A stretch of 22,240 nucleotides of DNA, from NCBI GenBank assembly GCA_036826375.1, contig DAISWL010000012.1:1-22240 (forward strand), written 5' to 3'. Positions 21,356 to 22,240 of this stretch are shown here, one piece after another. Source of the DNA: DAISWL01 sp036826375. GTDB lineage: Bacteria > Patescibacteriota > Saccharimonadia > Saccharimonadales > HK-STAS-PATE-42. Both the position numbers and the translations under genes were made by a program. The notes beneath the pieces were generated by a model. That model searched no databases and was not told where the DNA came from. It was given only the letters and a program-made list of their open reading frames with translations. Within the stretch, counting starts at the first letter, position 1, and every line of letters starts with the position of its first letter.

Positions 21356-21898
21356 TTAAGATTTTTTAGTTTCCTTATCGGCACCTTCGGCATCTGCTGG
21401 AGCGCTTACTGAAGGTTCGTCATCGAATGTTTCCTCAACATATTCAGGAGTGGCATCTTGAGCATCTTTAGTATAGCCTTCAACTTCTACTCCCATACTA
21501 CGGGCAGTTCCGGCTACTTGACGCATGGTCATTTCAATATCATCGGCATTACTAACCTGTTGTTTTATTTCAGCTATCTTTTTTAGCTGATCTACGGTTA
21601 TTTTAGCCACCTTATCAGAATGAGGCTTGGCGCTACCTTTTTGGATGCCAGCTTCTTTCCTGATTAAATCATCAGTTGGGATACCCGAAACTCTGAAATC
21701 AAAGGTTCTATCTTCATATACCCTAATTTTTACTATAACATCGCTACCTATAAATTCTTTGGTAGCATCATTAAATGGGTTGATGAAATCCATCATGTTT
21801 AAGCCATACTGGCCTAGAGTTGAACCAACTGGTGGGCCTGCAGATGCTTTTCCGGCAGGTACCCTAAGCTTAAGATTGGCAGTTATTTTTTTTGCCAT
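21356..21898 (-). CDS. rplK: 50S ribosomal protein L11 with acidic C-terminal tail
   Basis: Binds the GTPase-associated centre of 23S rRNA. The first 141 residues follow the standard L11 pattern: MAKKITANLKLRVPAGKA, GPPVGSTLGQYGLNMMDF (21-38), the linker, and the C-terminal rRNA-binding domain ending MRQVAGTARSMGVEVEG. An extra acidic, Ala/Glu/Asp-rich tail of 39 residues (142-180) follows. The ATG at 21898 gives the canonical N-terminus. A short open frame of 24 codons lies directly upstream in the same frame, separated by a TAG. rplA follows after 115 bases. The usual nusG/secE neighbours are not upstream in this window; a divergent gene is there instead. Confidence 0.96.
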   Translation of the reverse strand: MAKKITANLKLRVPAGKASAGPPVGSTLGQYGLNMMDFINPFNDATKEFIGSDVIVKIRVYEDRTFDFRVSGIPTDDLIRKEAGIQKGSAKPHSDKVAKITVDQLKKIAEIKQQVSNADDIEMTMRQVAGTARSMGVEVEGYTKDAQDATPEYVEETFDDEPSVSAPADAEGADKETKKS

Positions 21899-21904
21899 AA
21901 GTTT

Positions 21905-21979
21905 CTACTTACCCTTTATAACCTTTCTTTTAAGTTTATGAGAATAGTCATTCTCTAACTTCTTATATTCGATTTGCAT
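21905..21979 (-). CDS. Possible 24-residue leader peptide upstream of rplK
   Basis: ATG at 21979 opens a 24-codon frame that ends in TAG (21905-21907), six bases before the rplK ATG and in the same frame. The product is highly basic (MQIEYKKLENDYSHK, then LKRKVIKGK). The ORF contains the hairpin GAGAAT-GACT-ATTCTC. It could be a regulatory leader peptide coupled to rplK, a real tiny protein, or chance. No Shine-Dalgarno is visible for it, but the candidate promoter at 22000-22028 would give it a leader of about 15 bases. Confidence 0.3.
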   Translation of the reverse strand: MQIEYKKLENDYSHKLKRKVIKGK

Positions 21980-21999
21980 TATTAGTGCGTAACTACACT

Positions 22000-22028
22000 A
22001 GATTAACAGATTAGATTCACTTTGTCTA
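22000..22028 (-). promoter_or_regulatory. Candidate promoter of rplK-rplA
   Basis: On the minus strand, -35 TAGACA (22023-22028; 5 of 6), 17-base spacer, -10 TAATCT (22000-22005; 3 of 6). The start would be near 21994, about 95 bases upstream of rplK. It is a moderate match in a 269-base divergent spacer (21899-22167) that otherwise shows only the short ORF and the promoter of the rightward gene. Confidence 0.35.
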
Positions 22029-22094
22029 TAACTTTTTAAAACGCTTAAGCTATAAAACTTTTGGACACATTATTCAATCTTATCGAAATAACTG

Positions 22095-22123
22095 TTGACT
22101 TTATTTTATTTTAATGATATATT
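22095..22123 (+). promoter_or_regulatory. Promoter of the gene starting at 22168
   Basis: -35 TTGACT (22095-22100), 17-base spacer, -10 TATATT (22118-22123): one of the best sigma70-type promoters in the window. The leader is about 38 bases and includes GAAGGAG. Confidence 0.65.
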
Positions 22124-22167
22124 TTGTTTAGTAACTTTATTAAAAGAGAAGGAGTATTAATCAAATT

Positions 22168-22240
22168 ATGAAGTTTAATGCAACAAATTTAAAAAAGGCT
22201 ATCAAAGCCCGACTATCAAACAAAGCTTTCAGTTTAAGCT
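22168..22240 (+). CDS. 5' end of a gene cut by the window edge
   Basis: ATG at 22168 opens a frame that stays open to the window end (24 codons: MKFNATNLKKAIKARLSNKA, then FSLS). GGAG (22150-22153) lies 14 bases upstream, slightly far for a Shine-Dalgarno, and a good promoter precedes it. The visible part is basic and not hydrophobic; I cannot assign a function. It is divergent from rplK-rplA. The last bases contain another copy of the iterated motif (TTTAAGCT). Confidence 0.6.
   Translation, partial: MKFNATNLKKAIKARLSNKAFSLS

Larger units (their letters stand above)
704..21873. repeat. Dispersed iterated palindrome TTAAGCTTAA and sibling TTAAGTTTA
   Basis: By hand I count about 51 AAGCTT, of which about 38 are TAAGCTTA, plus about 34 TAAGTTTA/TAAACTTA. 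At about 36% G+C, chance would give roughly 8, 1 and 3. Examples: 704-711, 3038-3046, 5576-5586, 9550-9559, 12988-12997, 15399-15408, 19342-19351, 21866-21874. Copies lie in coding and non-coding DNA. Inside genes they are read as Leu-Ser-Leu (TTA AGC TTA) or Lys-Leu (AAG CTT); the third frame would be a stop. Stretches poor in the motif are 1-700, 1965-2940, 10640-11960 and 16420-18250. Confidence 0.85.

Noticed and set aside
21627..21941. 104-codon plus-strand ORF
   Set aside because: Antisense to rplK.
1..22240. CRISPR array, prophage, toxin-antitoxin or defence island
   Set aside because: No regularly spaced direct repeats, integrase, transposase, phage structural or Cas genes could be seen; the P-loop kinase lacks an antitoxin partner.

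Overview
ORGANISM. The window reads like a stretch of AT-rich chromosome (about 36-38% G+C by eye) from a Candidate Phyla Radiation / Patescibacteria genome, most likely Candidatus Saccharibacteria (TM7). The reasons are: a DnaX and a RecR that both lack their usual zinc modules, a 169-residue protein that I recognise as a CPR-type conserved unknown, ribosomal proteins L1 and L11 with charged extensions, a DUF5684-type small membrane protein, and many short, tightly packed genes. TGA ends several genes (for example dnaX), so this is not a lineage that reads TGA as glycine. The lineage call is inference from protein character, not from a database match.

LAYOUT. 1-770: tRNA-Gln(UUG) and a small membrane protein behind one promoter, closed by an intrinsic terminator. 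769-1957 (minus): peptide deformylase and a flavodoxin-fold FMN reductase. 2011-2879 (minus): an unrecognised membrane protein, apparently frameshifted near its end. 2922-6705 (minus): a GT2 polyprenyl-phosphate glycosyltransferase, a GT39/83-type membrane glycosyltransferase and cysS. 6757-8581 (minus): a secreted or anchored protein of unknown function and a DHH/DHHA1 phosphoesterase. 8616-9440 (plus): a CDP-alcohol phosphatidyltransferase, divergent from the DHH gene across about 34 bp. 9450-14075: replication and repair block recR, ybaB, a small unknown gene on the other strand, dnaB and dnaX. 14194-15192 (plus): a membrane-anchored HExxH protein. 15241-15750 (minus): the CPR conserved unknown. 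15935-18739 (minus): an orphan sensor histidine kinase with a one-pass membrane protein. 18882-20208 (minus): a YgjP-type metallopeptidase and a P-loop kinase. 20296-21979 (minus): rplK-rplA with leader features. 22168-22240 (plus): the start of another gene.

MOST NOTABLE. (1) A palindromic octamer-decamer, TTAAGCTTAA, with a sibling TTAAGTTTA, is iterated about 70 times in 22 kb, inside genes and between them, in the manner of cyanobacterial HIP1 or an uptake sequence. (2) The same motif abuts the -10 hexamer at six to eight promoters, covering roughly -6 to +4. (3) Many first genes have a -10 only 6-13 bases upstream of the start codon and no Shine-Dalgarno, which implies leaderless mRNAs, while operon-internal and some other genes do have a Shine-Dalgarno. 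(4) The rplK-rplA spacer holds an RNA hairpin that imitates the L1-binding site of 23S rRNA, just upstream of the rplA ribosome binding site. (5) RecR and DnaX have both lost their zinc cysteines.

HOW THE GENES FIT TOGETHER. The dnaX-ybaB-recR order is the classical bacterial cluster, here interrupted by dnaB and a small convergent gene. GT2 plus the GT39/83 enzyme form a lipid-linked sugar donor/transferase pair for surface glycosylation. The kinase and the HExxH protein look like envelope sensing and processing functions of a cell that lives attached to a host.
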